A stretch of 64,000 bases of DNA from Elstera cyanobacteriorum (GCF_002251735.1 NZ_NOXS01000030.1:62001-126000), one strand, 5' to 3'; positions 35,426 to 44,787 are shown, numbered from the stretch's first letter. Numbers and translations: made by a program. Notes: generated by a model from the sequence alone, not told the origin.

Positions 35426-36304
35426 CTAGGCCCGCCGCGCCGCCAGCGTCAGCGTGCTCCAGCCTTTGCGGCGTTGGCGGTTGACGAGGCGCAGGCCTTG
35501 GCGGCGATGAGCGGCGAGCACCATCGTTTCCTGATTTTCCAGCAGGCCGGACAGGATGACGGTGCCGTCTTTCGACAGGTGCCGCTTCAGGTCTTTCGAC
35601 AATTGGCACAGCGGCCGCGCCAGAATATTGGCAACGATCAGATCGAAGGGCTTGTTGCGCCCGATGATCGGCAGGCGATAGCCCGCGCCCTGTTCCACCC
35701 GCACCCACCCGGCTTCGCGGTTAAGGCGCATGTTTTCCCGGGCGACGCGCACCGATTCGCGGTCGAGGTCGGAGGCGATGACCTTACGGCGGTAGCGTTT
35801 GGCCATGGCGAGGGCAAGAATCCCCGACCCGCAGCCGACATCCAGCGGTTTTTTCGGGCGGCGGACCTTGCCGATGCGGTCGATGGCGATCAGGCAACCG
35901 CGCGTTGTTTCATGCTCGCCCGAGCCGAAAGCCGTCGCAGCATCGAGCAACAAGGGGATTGAGCCAGAGGGTGCCAACCCTTCGAAGTGCGAGCCGTGGA
36001 TGAAAAACCGCCCGATAGTCTGGGCCGGAAAGGCCCGGCGGTTTTCCGCCAACCAATCGGTTTGCGGCAGGGCCTCGATCTCGAACTTAGGCACGGTCAG
36101 GCCGTGCGCGTCGCCTGCCGCTTTCAGCGCGGTTTCGACAATCACCGCATCCGGTTCTTCGATGGCATAGGCTTCGACCCGCCAATCGCCGCCGGGAACG
36201 ATTTCGAAGGCGGCAATCGCCACCGCCATCTCGTCCAGCGCATCGGCGAAGGGCTGCACCGCCGCCTGCTTCACGATCAGAGTGATCTTATATTCCTGCG
36301 CCAT
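35426..36304 (-). CDS. prmA: Ribosomal protein L11 methyltransferase
   Basis: SAM-dependent enzyme that trimethylates L11. The 292 residues comprise an N-terminal substrate-recognition domain, a linker helix and a methyltransferase domain with LDVGCGSGILALAMAKR as the SAM loop, FGSGEHETTRGCL ahead of it and VANILARPLCQL as the active-site motif. GAGGG lies just before the ATG. It is downstream of, and separated by 67 bases from, the PilZ-like gene on the same strand. Confidence 0.96.
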   Translation of the reverse strand: MAQEYKITLIVKQAAVQPFADALDEMAVAIAAFEIVPGGDWRVEAYAIEEPDAVIVETALKAAGDAHGLTVPKFEIEALPQTDWLAENRRAFPAQTIGRFFIHGSHFEGLAPSGSIPLLLDAATAFGSGEHETTRGCLIAIDRIGKVRRPKKPLDVGCGSGILALAMAKRYRRKVIASDLDRESVRVARENMRLNREAGWVRVEQGAGYRLPIIGRNKPFDLIVANILARPLCQLSKDLKRHLSKDGTVILSGLLENQETMVLAAHRRQGLRLVNRQRRKGWSTLTLAARRA

Positions 36305-36371
36305 TCCAGCCCTCGCCGCCTAACCTATCGTAGGGCGGACCCTAAAGCGGATCGCGGCGCGGGAAAAGTCT

Positions 36372-37001
36372 TTACCCGCCTGCCGCTTCCGATTTCTTCA
36401 TGGCGATTTCGAACATTTCGAAGGTCTCCGGCGTCAGGCTGAGGAACTGGGCACCCAGCCCCCGGACAGAGGGAACATGGCGCTTCACTTCCGCCCGGAA
36501 GAACCCGGCTTTATTGGTCTTATCGAGGCGGATCATGCCAGAAAACTGCTGACCGATGGTCAGCTTACCGCCGTATTCGCCGATGAGAAAGCCCGACAGC
36601 GACCAGTTAACCGTGCGATACGCAACGCTAAAGAGCAACGGCGGCAGGTCGGCGGTGGGGTTATTTTCCTTCACCGCGTAATATTTCGCCAAAAGCTCGT
36701 TACCTTCCGCCGAGTGCAACTCGAAGGAAGCCGCCATTTTCTTATTGATAAAATCGACGCGCGCCGCGTGGCCATCGAACAGGAAGACCTTTGGGCTACC
36801 GCCAATTTTCAATACACCGGTGAAATCGTCGCCGGTGCCAAGCCCCCCGTCGTAGTCCGATAGGATAAACTTCCCCGGCGCCCAAACGCGGGTTTTATAG
36901 ACCTTGTCGCGCAGGTCGATGAACAGATTGGGCATGGTCAGCCGCTTATCGCGCACTTTTGCGCGGGCGGCCCCCGGCTTGGCTTGTGGACGACCGATCA
37001 T
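36372..37001 (-). CDS. PilZ-like domain protein
   Basis: 209-residue protein with a C-terminal half that looks like a PilZ domain: NWSLSGFLIGEYGGKLTIGQ in place of the D/NxSxxG segment, then strands and VRGLGAQFLSLTPETFEMF. The usual RxxxR c-di-GMP motif is not clear, and an N-terminal half (DYDGGLGTGDDFTGVLK) may be a second degenerate copy. Binding of c-di-GMP is uncertain. The ATG at 37001 has GGGGGAG nine bases upstream; the earlier ATG at 37043 has no ribosome-binding site. The upstream gap after uvrD contains three GANTC sites. Confidence 0.65.
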   Translation of the reverse strand: MIGRPQAKPGAARAKVRDKRLTMPNLFIDLRDKVYKTRVWAPGKFILSDYDGGLGTGDDFTGVLKIGGSPKVFLFDGHAARVDFINKKMAASFELHSAEGNELLAKYYAVKENNPTADLPPLLFSVAYRTVNWSLSGFLIGEYGGKLTIGQQFSGMIRLDKTNKAGFFRAEVKRHVPSVRGLGAQFLSLTPETFEMFEIAMKKSEAAGG

Positions 37002-37036
37002 TCTGAGTGTCTCCCCCACCGCAGTCCGAACATTCT

Positions 37037-37066
37037 GACTCAAGATTTGTTAACAGAGTCGGAATC
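37037..37066. promoter_or_regulatory. Cluster of three GANTC (CcrM) sites
   Basis: GACTC at 37037-37041, GAGTC at 37056-37060 and GAATC at 37062-37066 lie in the short gap between the uvrD stop and the PilZ-like gene. CcrM methylation of such promoter sites, read by GcrA, times transcription in the Caulobacter cell cycle. ccrM is encoded in this same window. Confidence 0.5.
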
Positions 37067-37096
37067 CGGCACGGTCTTGCTATCTTACACCCAGTA

Positions 37097-39385
37097 TCAC
37101 CGCATTTTTTCGATAAACGCAGCCATAACGTGTTTAATTCCAGCAGCTTCGAAGGCGACTTGCAACTTATCGCCATCGGCAGCCTCCACAACCCCCGATC
37201 CGAACTTCTGGTGAAAAACCCTTTCACCGACAGTGAATTTCGGCGCTGAGCCCGAGACGAGGCGCGCGGCCTTGCCTTCAATCACCGGCCCCCGGCTGGG
37301 CGCGGCGCGGCGTGCGGCCCAGCGTTCGGCATTGGTTTCGCCGCCGCCATAGGACGAACCACCGAAACTGGCGCCGCCATAGGTTTCGACCGTTGGGCGA
37401 CGATAGGCTCCAGCAAGGCCGGTCGCCGCCGATAGATCGATCTGATCGCCCGGCAATTCGGTGATGAAGCGCGACGGCAATAGCGACTGCCATTGGTTAT
37501 GAATGCGCCGGTTGGCGGCATGGAAGACGTAAGCGCGCTGCCGGGCGCGGGTTAAGCCGACATAGGCGAGGCGGCGTTCTTCCTCCAGCCCGCGCGCCCC
37601 GGTTTCATCCAGGCTGCGCTGATTGGGGAAGACCCCTTCCTCCCACCCCGGCAGAAACACCGTATCGAACTCCAGCCCTTTGGCAGCGTGCAGGGTCATC
37701 AGCGTCACCTGCGCCTGCCCGCTCTCCTCCGCCCGTTCGGTGACGAGGCTGACGTGCTCCAGGAACGCGGGCAGCGTTTCGAACTCTTCGACCGCGCGCA
37801 CCAATTCCTTCAGGTTTTCCAGCCGCCCCGGGGCTTCGGGCGATTTATCGGCCTGCCACATGGCCGTATAGCCCGAATCGTCCAGCACCTGTTCGGTCAG
37901 TTCGGCGACGGATAGGCCCTGCGCCAACTGCCGCCAGCGGTCGAAATCGGCCAGAAAGCGCGACACGGCCTTGCGCGCCGCCGGTTTCAACTCGTCGGTC
38001 GTCACCACGTCATAAGCCGCCAGGGTCAGCGATAGGTTCGCCGCGCGCGCCGCCCGGTGCAGGGTCTGCAACGCAACATCGCCGATGCCGCGCCTGGGGG
38101 TATTGACGATCCGCTCGAAAGCCAAATCATCGTCGGGCTGGGCGATGAGGCGCAAATAGGCAACGGCATCGCGCACTTCCGCCCGTTCATAGAAGCGCAG
38201 GCCGCCGATGACGCGGTACGGCACGCCGAGGGTCAGCAGCCGTTCTTCGAACTCGCGGGTTTGGAAGCCCGCGCGCACCAGAATCGCCATATCGCCCAGC
38301 GACTGGCCGTCGCGCTGCAAGGCTTCGATCTCATCGCCAATCTCGCGCGCTTCTTCCGACCCATCCCAGACGCCGCGCACTTTGACCGGCGCCCCGCCCG
38401 TTTGATCGGTCCAGAGGGTTTTGCCGAGACGGCCTTCATTATGGGCGATCAAATGCCCCGCCGCCGCCAAGATCGGCGCGGTGGAGCGGTAGTTTTGCTC
38501 CAGCCGGATCACTTTCGCGTCGGGGAAGTCCTTATCGAACTTCAGGATATTATCGATTTCCGCCCCGCGCCACGCATAGATCGACTGATCATCGTCACCA
38601 ACGCAGCAAATATTCTTGCTCTGCTGGGCCAGCAGCCGCAGCCAAAGGTATTGGACGACGTTTGTATCCTGATACTCATCGACCAGAATATATTTGAACT
38701 TGCGGTGATACTCGGCCAGCACGTCCGGGTGCTGCTGGAAGATCGTCACCATATGCAGCAACAGGTCGCCGAAGTCGCAGGTATTGAGAACCTTCAACCG
38801 CTCCTGATACTGGCGATAGAGATCAACCAGCCGCCCGCCGGCCAGCTCCCCGCCATCATCCAGCTTCAATTTTTCCGGCGTCAGCCCGCGGTCCTTCCAA
38901 CGCTCGATAGTGCCGAGCAGCAGTTTGGCGGGCCAGCGTTTCTCATCGACCGAATTGGCCTGCAAAATTTGCTTCAGCAAGCGAAGTTGATCGTCGGTAT
39001 CGAGAATGGTAAAGCTGCTTTTGAGGCCCACAAGTTCCGCATGGCGTCGCAGCAACCGCGCCGCGAGGGCGTGGAAAGTGCCGAGCCAAATATCCTGCGC
39101 CACCGGGCCGATCAGATTGGCCACGCGCTCCCGCATTTCTCGCGCCGCGCGATTGGTGAAGGTCACGGCCAAAATCTGCCAGGGCTGCGCCCGGCGGGTG
39201 ACGATCAAATGGGCGAGGCGCGTGATCAGCACCCGCGTCTTGCCCGTGCCCGCCCCCGCCAGTACCAGCACCGGCCCTTCCGTCGCCTCTACCGCCGCGC
39301 GCTGCGGCGGATTAAGGCCGGTCAGATAGGCTGGCGGCGCGTCGGGGGCATCCGGTTCGGGAAGATCGGCAAAGGAATCGTTCAT
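37097..39385 (-). CDS. uvrD: UvrD/PcrA-type DNA helicase
   Basis: 762-residue superfamily 1A 3'-5' helicase for nucleotide excision and mismatch repair. The N-terminus has the Q motif LNPPQRAAVEA and Walker A AGAGTGKT at 43-50; DEYQDTN is the Walker B box, and motifs QSIYAWRGA, LEQNYRS and VTLMTLHAAKGLEFD follow in order. The C-terminal tail with VGERVFHQKFGSG is the tudor-like RNA polymerase-interacting part seen in PcrA/UvrD. It is followed by the PilZ-like gene after 95 bases. Confidence 0.96.
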   Translation of the reverse strand: MNDSFADLPEPDAPDAPPAYLTGLNPPQRAAVEATEGPVLVLAGAGTGKTRVLITRLAHLIVTRRAQPWQILAVTFTNRAAREMRERVANLIGPVAQDIWLGTFHALAARLLRRHAELVGLKSSFTILDTDDQLRLLKQILQANSVDEKRWPAKLLLGTIERWKDRGLTPEKLKLDDGGELAGGRLVDLYRQYQERLKVLNTCDFGDLLLHMVTIFQQHPDVLAEYHRKFKYILVDEYQDTNVVQYLWLRLLAQQSKNICCVGDDDQSIYAWRGAEIDNILKFDKDFPDAKVIRLEQNYRSTAPILAAAGHLIAHNEGRLGKTLWTDQTGGAPVKVRGVWDGSEEAREIGDEIEALQRDGQSLGDMAILVRAGFQTREFEERLLTLGVPYRVIGGLRFYERAEVRDAVAYLRLIAQPDDDLAFERIVNTPRRGIGDVALQTLHRAARAANLSLTLAAYDVVTTDELKPAARKAVSRFLADFDRWRQLAQGLSVAELTEQVLDDSGYTAMWQADKSPEAPGRLENLKELVRAVEEFETLPAFLEHVSLVTERAEESGQAQVTLMTLHAAKGLEFDTVFLPGWEEGVFPNQRSLDETGARGLEEERRLAYVGLTRARQRAYVFHAANRRIHNQWQSLLPSRFITELPGDQIDLSAATGLAGAYRRPTVETYGGASFGGSSYGGGETNAERWAARRAAPSRGPVIEGKAARLVSGSAPKFTVGERVFHQKFGSGVVEAADGDKLQVAFEAAGIKHVMAAFIEKMR

Positions 39386-39498
39386 GATCCGTTGTCTATA
39401 CTGGACGGACGGCGGAAAGGCTACAGCGGCCTTCCGCCTCTGGACTTACGGGGCAATAGGTCTAAATCTGGGATAGAAACGCCAAGAAGGAAACCGGC

Positions 39499-39867
39499 AT
39501 GCGGATCATTTGGGCCAGTCTCGGCGGGGTCGCGGTGGTTCTCGCCATCGCGGGTATCCTGCTGCCCTTACTGCCGACGACGCCGTTTCTGCTGCTGGCG
39601 GCCTTTGCTTTTGCCCGGAGCTCTCCCCGCCTCGAAGCCTGGCTGCTGGGGCACCGTCACCTCGGGCCGCCGATCCTAGCGTGGCGGGAGCAGCGGGCCA
39701 TTGGGCGCAAAGCCAAGCGGCTGGCGCTGGCGACAATGGCGGCCACCCCCGTGCTGACATGGGCGGTCGGCGTCGATCCGATGATTGTCGCGCTCCAGGT
39801 CGCCGTGCTCGCCGCCGTCGCCCTCTTCATCGCCACCCGCCCGCTGCCGCAGACGGAGCGGCTTTAA
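39499..39867 (+). CDS. ybaN: YbaN-family (DUF454) inner-membrane protein
   Basis: 122-residue protein with three or four hydrophobic helices. The DUF454 signature GILLPLLPTTPFLLLAAFAFARSSPRL is complete, followed by HRHLGPPI and a C-terminal pair of helices. Function is unknown across the family, though it is very widespread in proteobacteria. GAAGGAAA-type sequence precedes the ATG. It is divergent from uvrD and convergent with the MCP gene. Confidence 0.92.
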   Translation: MRIIWASLGGVAVVLAIAGILLPLLPTTPFLLLAAFAFARSSPRLEAWLLGHRHLGPPILAWREQRAIGRKAKRLALATMAATPVLTWAVGVDPMIVALQVAVLAAVALFIATRPLPQTERL

Positions 39868-39871
39868 GGCC

Positions 39872-41887
39872 TTACGCTCGGACGCGCGCGACGAATTGAT
39901 CGACCTCGTGGCGCAGCGAGCCTGCCGTTAGCGCCAATCCCGTCGCGGCGCTTTGGACCGAGCCCGAGACGGCGGCGGCGGTCGTTGTCGCATCGGCAAC
40001 CTGCAGAATATTGCGGTTCACCCCAACCGCGCCCTGCGCCACTTCCTGCACCGTCCGGGCGATTTCCTGCGTCGCGGCGCCCTGCTGTTCGACCGCAGCG
40101 GCGATGGCGGCGGCGACCTCGTTCACTTCGCGCATGGTCCGCGTGATATCGGCGATATTGCCGACGGCGACTTGGCTTTGGCCGCCGATAGTCGAAACAA
40201 GACTACGGATTTCCTCCGTCGCCCGCCCGGTCTGGGTTGCCAGCGCTTTAACTTCCGCCGCGACCACGGCGAACCCCTTACCCGCGTCCCCAGCGCGCGC
40301 CGCCTCGATGGTCGCATTCAGCGCCAAGAGGTTCGTTTGCCCCGCGATGCCGTTGATCAGATCGACGACCTGCCCAATGCGCTGGGCATCGCTGGCCAAC
40401 TGCCGCATCTGCTGTTCCGAATGGTCGGCCGCGGCGCTGGCCGCGCCGGTGATGCTGGCGGCGTGATTGACCTGCCGCCCAATCTCACCAATTGCGCTCG
40501 TTAGTTCCTCAGCGGCGGCAGCCACAGTCTGACTATGCCCGACCGCAAGATCGGAGGCGCTGCGCACGTCCTCCGCCCGGTTCTGGGTAACGCCGACCGC
40601 CGTCGCCAATTCATCCGCCGACCCGCGCATATCCTGCGCCGCCCGGCCCACATCCTCGACGATATGGCGAACGCTGGCTTCGAACCCATCGGCCAGCCGG
40701 TGCAGGGCGGCGCGGCGCTCCTCCTCCGCCCGGCGTTCGGCATCGGCTTTCTCGCGGTTCAACTGTTCGACGGCGACAGCGTTGGCGTGGAAAACCCGCA
40801 AGGCTTCCGCCATTGCGCCGATTTCATCCCGGCCCGTATCCTCGACCAGCGCGGTATAATCGCCCTGGGACAGGCGCCCCATCGCGCCAATCAGGCGCAT
40901 CAGGCGGCGAATGATCCGGCGGCTGACGTAGAACCAGCCAATGCAAACCGCCAGAACCACCGCCCCCGCTGCAACCCCAAAAAGCTGCCGCACCCCTTGG
41001 GTGATGACGTCGCGCACGTCCTGCGCCGCCGAGGTGACGCCCGCCCGCGCTTCTGCCACCAGCTTGGCCGTCCGGTCGCGCAACCGGTCGGCAATCGTCG
41101 CGTTGGAGACCAACAGCAGGTCGCGGTCCTGACCATCGAGCAGCAAATCGGTTTGCTTCTGAAAGGGCGCGCTGGCCAGCAAGGTTACCCAAGCATCGCG
41201 CGGCGGGGCGATTTCGGCCTGATCGGCGGCGGAGAGGCCCTCCACCAAGCGGGCCAGCGTCACCTGCTGTTCGGCAACGACACGGCCTGCGCGAGCCACG
41301 GCCTCGGGATCGGTCATCGCGGGCAGGGTTTGAATTTGCGTGACCAGCCGGGCATTGAGTTGCCGCAGCAAGGTGCCGGTCTCGGCGTGCGAGAGCCGCG
41401 CCGCCGATTGATCGAAATCCTGAGCGGTCAAATCGACCGACAGCATGGTTTCCGCCAGAGCGCTGCGGGTGGCGCTGGTGCTATCCACCAAACGGCGGAT
41501 ATCGGCCAGCATGCGGGCCATATCGTCGATATAGGAGATATAATCGGTGATTTCCGACGCATCGGTGGTCGCCCGCAACGCCTCGATCAACCGGCGGGCG
41601 TCTGCTTGGGTCGGCTCGACCTTTTGCCACAGCGCGGCCCTACGGTCGGCATCGGGCGCCGCCACCAGATCGGGACCGTAGCTCGCCAGCCGTTCCGCCG
41701 TCGCCGCAAGCCGCAGCGCGGTTTCGATTTGCGGCAGCCGCTGATCGGCGACGAGGCTCATGCGCTCCGCCACATCGGCGAAGGCCACCCAGGCCACCAG
41801 CGCCGCCACGATGGGCAGCGCCGAAATTGCCCCGAAAGCCAGCCAGAGCCGCCCCCGGATTCCCAGTGCGGATGCAGACGTTATCAT
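39872..41887 (-). CDS. Methyl-accepting chemotaxis protein (first of three)
   Basis: 671-residue chemoreceptor. One helix at about 12-38, a ~270-residue helical periplasmic sensor domain, a second helix (about 300-322), a HAMP domain ([20 protein letters not shown] and on), and a cytoplasmic signalling domain. The hairpin tip reads [21 protein letters not shown], the contact site for CheA and CheW. The ligand is not predictable. No che genes are nearby. The gene is isolated, convergent with ybaN at a four-base gap. Confidence 0.94.
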   Translation of the reverse strand: MITSASALGIRGRLWLAFGAISALPIVAALVAWVAFADVAERMSLVADQRLPQIETALRLAATAERLASYGPDLVAAPDADRRAALWQKVEPTQADARRLIEALRATTDASEITDYISYIDDMARMLADIRRLVDSTSATRSALAETMLSVDLTAQDFDQSAARLSHAETGTLLRQLNARLVTQIQTLPAMTDPEAVARAGRVVAEQQVTLARLVEGLSAADQAEIAPPRDAWVTLLASAPFQKQTDLLLDGQDRDLLLVSNATIADRLRDRTAKLVAEARAGVTSAAQDVRDVITQGVRQLFGVAAGAVVLAVCIGWFYVSRRIIRRLMRLIGAMGRLSQGDYTALVEDTGRDEIGAMAEALRVFHANAVAVEQLNREKADAERRAEEERRAALHRLADGFEASVRHIVEDVGRAAQDMRGSADELATAVGVTQNRAEDVRSASDLAVGHSQTVAAAAEELTSAIGEIGRQVNHAASITGAASAAADHSEQQMRQLASDAQRIGQVVDLINGIAGQTNLLALNATIEAARAGDAGKGFAVVAAEVKALATQTGRATEEIRSLVSTIGGQSQVAVGNIADITRTMREVNEVAAAIAAAVEQQGAATQEIARTVQEVAQGAVGVNRNILQVADATTTAAAVSGSVQSAATGLALTAGSLRHEVDQFVARVRA

Positions 41888-42007
41888 CGTTCGGCCTATC
41901 GTTAGGAAATACCGGAACCCTTACCGGCAAACGATGAACATATTGTGAAGAAGCAAAAATTGTTAACACGAAAACTCTGGCGCGGAGTCTTGGATTTATT
42001 TCGATCT

Positions 42008-42044
42008 CAAAATAAGAAAGAACGCCGCCCAAAGGGCGGCGTTC
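42008..42044 (-). terminator. Intrinsic terminator of the phasin gene
   Basis: On the minus strand an 11-bp perfect stem (GAACGCCGCCC and complement) with a TTT loop is followed by a T-rich run (TTTCTTATTTT). It lies about 28 bases after the phasin stop. Confidence 0.9.
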
Positions 42045-42072
42045 CTGCAACTTATCAGCGAAGTAAAACTGA

Positions 42073-42498
42073 TTACTTCTTGATGTTCGCCAGAAGCGAC
42101 TTCACTTCGTCGATGCTGGCGGTCACACGGGCGCTGATCACCGACGCGGCATCCTGGTTCGACTTGGCGAGCAGGTCGGCCAGTTCCTTCATGTTCGACA
42201 GGGCCTTTTCAAAAGCCTGCTTGGCGAGGTCGGTCTGCTTTGCCAGCTTTTCTTCCGGCGTGCCCTGGGCCACGGCATCGCGCAGGGCGGCGGCGGTTTC
42301 TTCCAGGGTCTGGCGCAGAATTTCGGCCTGACGGCGACCAACGGCCTGAAGGCCTTCGAAGGCGAGTTGGTTGGCGGCGGTGATCGCTTCGATGTTACGG
42401 CGCTGGGCGCTGACCAGGGCTTCCACATCAAGGCCGGGGATCTTGTAGTCGGCGGCGATCTTGGTGAAGTCGATATCGAAGAACGGGTTCTTGGTCAT
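42073..42498 (-). CDS. Phasin family protein
   Basis: 141-residue, nearly all-helical protein that coats polyhydroxyalkanoate granules. It opens MTKNPFFDIDFTKIAADYKIPGLD, a standard alphaproteobacterial phasin start, and continues as a long amphipathic coiled coil (ALVSAQRRNIEAITAANQLAF...). The ATG at 42498 has GGAGAG at good spacing; the upstream extension is not supported. Upstream lie two near-identical TGC-rich repeats, probable PhaR operators, and downstream a strong terminator, so it is a monocistronic gene likely induced when polymer is made. Confidence 0.95.
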   Translation of the reverse strand: MTKNPFFDIDFTKIAADYKIPGLDVEALVSAQRRNIEAITAANQLAFEGLQAVGRRQAEILRQTLEETAAALRDAVAQGTPEEKLAKQTDLAKQAFEKALSNMKELADLLAKSNQDAASVISARVTASIDEVKSLLANIKK

Positions 42499-42526
42499 GG
42501 CAGTCTCTCCGGGTTGGCGTTTTTGC

Positions 42527-42600
42527 TGCGGTGCAACATGACTAAACCTTGTCACAGCTCCAGCCTAATTTCAAGGCATTTTGTGCGCTGCAACATAACT
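42527..42600. promoter_or_regulatory. Direct repeats upstream of phasin gene (probable PhaR operators)
   Basis: TGCGGTGCAACATGACT (42527-42543) and TGCGCTGCAACATAACT (42584-42600) match at 15 of 17 bases and are 57 bases apart; a third, partial copy (TGCAAC) follows near 42607. TGC-rich, partly palindromic sites of this kind are bound by the PHB-responsive repressor PhaR in related bacteria. Confidence 0.5.
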
Positions 42601-42639
42601 CTTACGTGCAACCCTGCCCCTCGCCAAAGACAGGAGGCC

Positions 42640-43230
42640 TTAGGAGGCGTCCGCGGTCGGCGGGGCCATATCTGGTATGGTCGGCAAGGCCAACGGCCAG
42701 CCCTGAATACGCTTCAGCGCCTGATCGACCGCCTTCATCGTATCCGACATATCCGGGTTCGGATCGCTTATAAAGGTGCGCAGGGCCAGCCCATAGGCGA
42801 AGGCGAGCGGCTTGGCGCGCAGCACATCTAGGATCCCGCCAGTCGCAAGCTGCGCCGCTTCCAGCGCCCAGACCATCGACGGAATAAGATGCGGCGAGAG
42901 GGCAACGAGCAGATGCGGTGCCCCCCGGCGCGGATCGGGTAGCAAGGCCAGCGCCTCCCGCCCCGGCGCCAGCGCATCGAAGCGGCGCATCAGGAGCGCG
43001 AAGAGCCGGTCGCGCACGGGGCCTTCCTGCTCATCCGCCGACAGATCAGCGAGCATCGCAGTATCCGCCGCCCGGTTCCACGCCAAGAGGATCGAGAGTT
43101 TATGGGGAAAGCGTGCCTGCACGTCGGCCAATGGCACATCGGCCCGCCGCGCCCACTCGGCCATCGGCACCTGATGCCAGCCGGTTTCGGCAATCGCCCG
43201 GCTGACCGCCAGCAAAACAGGATCGGTCAT
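42640..43230 (-). CDS. TetR-like / COQ9-like helical protein
   Basis: 196-residue protein whose N-terminal third reads as a TetR-type helix-turn-helix (IAETGWHQVPMAEWARRADVPLADVQARFPHK), followed by an all-helical domain and ending DQALKRIQGW. The overall order resembles both TetR regulators and the bacterial COQ9-like proteins that share this fold. A role in regulation or in quinone/lipid handling cannot be separated from sequence alone. ATG at 43230 has AAGGGGG about seven bases upstream. It lies 50 bases after the proC stop on the same strand. Confidence 0.65.
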   Translation of the reverse strand: MTDPVLLAVSRAIAETGWHQVPMAEWARRADVPLADVQARFPHKLSILLAWNRAADTAMLADLSADEQEGPVRDRLFALLMRRFDALAPGREALALLPDPRRGAPHLLVALSPHLIPSMVWALEAAQLATGGILDVLRAKPLAFAYGLALRTFISDPNPDMSDTMKAVDQALKRIQGWPLALPTIPDMAPPTADAS

Positions 43231-43279
43231 CGCACCCCCTTGCGTTTCCCGGTGGCAGACTAGCAGAAAGCTGGAAGAA

Positions 43280-44092
43280 TTACGCGCCCAATTCCCCGGC
43301 GCGGCGGGTGGCGGCGGCAATCGCCCGGGTCACGATAGGCTGCCAGCCGTCGGGCCCCATCAGCACCTTAATCGCCTCAATCGTCGTGCCGCCGGGGCTA
43401 CAGACATTCTCGCGCAGGGTTGCGGCGGGCAGGTCGGACTGATGCACCAATTCCCCGGCGCCAGCAATGGTGACACGCGCGAGCCGCCCGGCGACATCGG
43501 CGGGCAGACCCACGGCAATACCAGCCTCGGTCATCGCTTCGATCAGCGCGAACACATAGGCGGGACCGCCGCCCGATAGGGCCGTGACCGCGTCAATCTG
43601 TTTTTCTTCCGTCACCCATTCAACGGCGCCGCAGGCGGTCAGCAATTGGGTGGCGAGGGCGCGCTGGGTGGCTGAAACCTTATCGGTCGCCACACAGACC
43701 GTCACCCCGCGCCCGATGGCGGCGGGCAGGTTCGGCATCGACCGAACGATGGGCAAAGCAGCGCCCAAGTGTTTTTCGAAATAAGCGATGGTCTTGCCCG
43801 CAGCAATCGACAAGATCAGCGGTGCGCCCGCGATCTTCGGTGCCAAGGCCGCCAGCGCCCCATCCATCATCTGCGGCTTGACCGCGAGAACGATGGCATC
43901 AAGGCCGCCTAGATCCCCCAAACCCGCCACATCGGGAACCCACGACAGGCGGGCATCGCCCGCGAGGGCGGGGTCGGTCGGTTGATGGGGATCAACCACC
44001 AAAACGCGGTCTACCGCGCCCGACGCCAACCATCCCCGGGCCATCGCCCCGCCCATCTTGCCGCACCCAAGCAGCAGCAGCGCGAGACCCAT
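43280..44092 (-). CDS. proC: Pyrroline-5-carboxylate reductase
   Basis: NAD(P)H-dependent enzyme for the last step of proline synthesis. The Rossmann motif LGCGKMGGAMARGWL opens the protein and the family signature ALSGGGPAYVFALIEAMTEAG is intact, followed by the C-terminal helical dimerisation domain with SPGGTTIEAIKVL. The 270-residue length is typical. It starts three bases after the YbjN-family gene, so the two are translationally linked. Confidence 0.97.
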   Translation of the reverse strand: MGLALLLLGCGKMGGAMARGWLASGAVDRVLVVDPHQPTDPALAGDARLSWVPDVAGLGDLGGLDAIVLAVKPQMMDGALAALAPKIAGAPLILSIAAGKTIAYFEKHLGAALPIVRSMPNLPAAIGRGVTVCVATDKVSATQRALATQLLTACGAVEWVTEEKQIDAVTALSGGGPAYVFALIEAMTEAGIAVGLPADVAGRLARVTIAGAGELVHQSDLPAATLRENVCSPGGTTIEAIKVLMGPDGWQPIVTRAIAAATRRAGELGA

Positions 44093-44095
44093 GAC

Positions 44096-44602
44096 TTAGG
44101 CTTCGCCGACGGTTTCGAACAAAGCGGCTTCCAAGGCTTCCTCGGCGGTCTTGCCGCCCCAGATGACCAATTGGAAGGCCGGATAAAAGCGCTCGCACTC
44201 GGTAAAGGCGGCATCGACCAGATCTTCGAGCTGCTCCAGCGACGCGCCCGTTAGCAGACCGCGCAGCGGCAGCGTGTGGCGGAACAACGGCATGCCGTCT
44301 TCCTGGCTTACTTCGACATGGCCGATCCACAGGCGCTCGTTGATCATCGCCGTCAGCGTGTAAATCTCGCGGCGGCGGGTTTCCGGCACCTTGGCGTCGA
44401 ACGCGCAGGAGAAGTGCAGCGCGCTAACATCGTCGCGCCAAACGAAGAACAGGCGGTAATCGCACCAGCGGCCGCGCAGTTCCGCAACCAGTTCGTCATC
44501 ACTCGCCCGGTCGAACGGCCATTCGTTTGCCGTAACGATGTCTTCGACCAAATCGAGCGGATGAGACGGGATATCGGGCGTTGTCTCACGAAGGGTGGTC
44601 AT
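44096..44602 (-). CDS. YbjN-domain protein
   Basis: 168-residue cytoplasmic protein of the YbjN family (a fold related to type III secretion chaperones). Typical segments are the WCDYRLFFVWRDDVSALHFSCAF strands and RREIYTLTAMINERLWIGHVEV. Function is unresolved; YbjN affects motility and stress phenotypes in E. coli. The ATG at 44602 has GGAGG eight bases upstream and is preferred over the first in-frame Met. It is directly upstream of proC, an arrangement common in alphaproteobacteria. Confidence 0.9.
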   Translation of the reverse strand: MTTLRETTPDIPSHPLDLVEDIVTANEWPFDRASDDELVAELRGRWCDYRLFFVWRDDVSALHFSCAFDAKVPETRRREIYTLTAMINERLWIGHVEVSQEDGMPLFRHTLPLRGLLTGASLEQLEDLVDAAFTECERFYPAFQLVIWGGKTAEEALEAALFETVGEA

Positions 44603-44716
44603 ACCTATCGCCTCCGGGCGAACCAAAATAAAGAACGAGACCTAAGCCCAGAGCAACCGGCTGGTGTCCTCGCCACCGAAGTCTTCGCTTGTGCAAACGA
44701 AGTTCCATAGGCAGCG

Positions 44717-44751
44717 ATACCGGGCCAACGCCGAAAAGGCAAGCCCGGTAT
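44717..44751. repeat. Long hairpin between ubiK and ybjN
   Basis: A 9-bp perfect stem (ATACCGGGC with GCCCGGTAT) encloses a 17-base segment that itself forms a GCC-GAAAA-GGC mini-stem. It lies 36 bases downstream of the ubiK stop and upstream of the YbjN gene. There is no strong T-run on the minus strand, so a classical terminator is doubtful. Confidence 0.5.
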
Positions 44752-44787
44752 AGGTCGTTTTCCAAAAACGCAGAGCAGAAACCCTAG

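Noticed and set aside
38057-39679. 540-codon open frame on the plus strand
   Set aside because: Antisense to the intact uvrD gene; no ribosome-binding site and no recognisable domain.
40535-41905. 456-codon open frame on the plus strand
   Set aside because: Antisense to the first MCP; no protein features.
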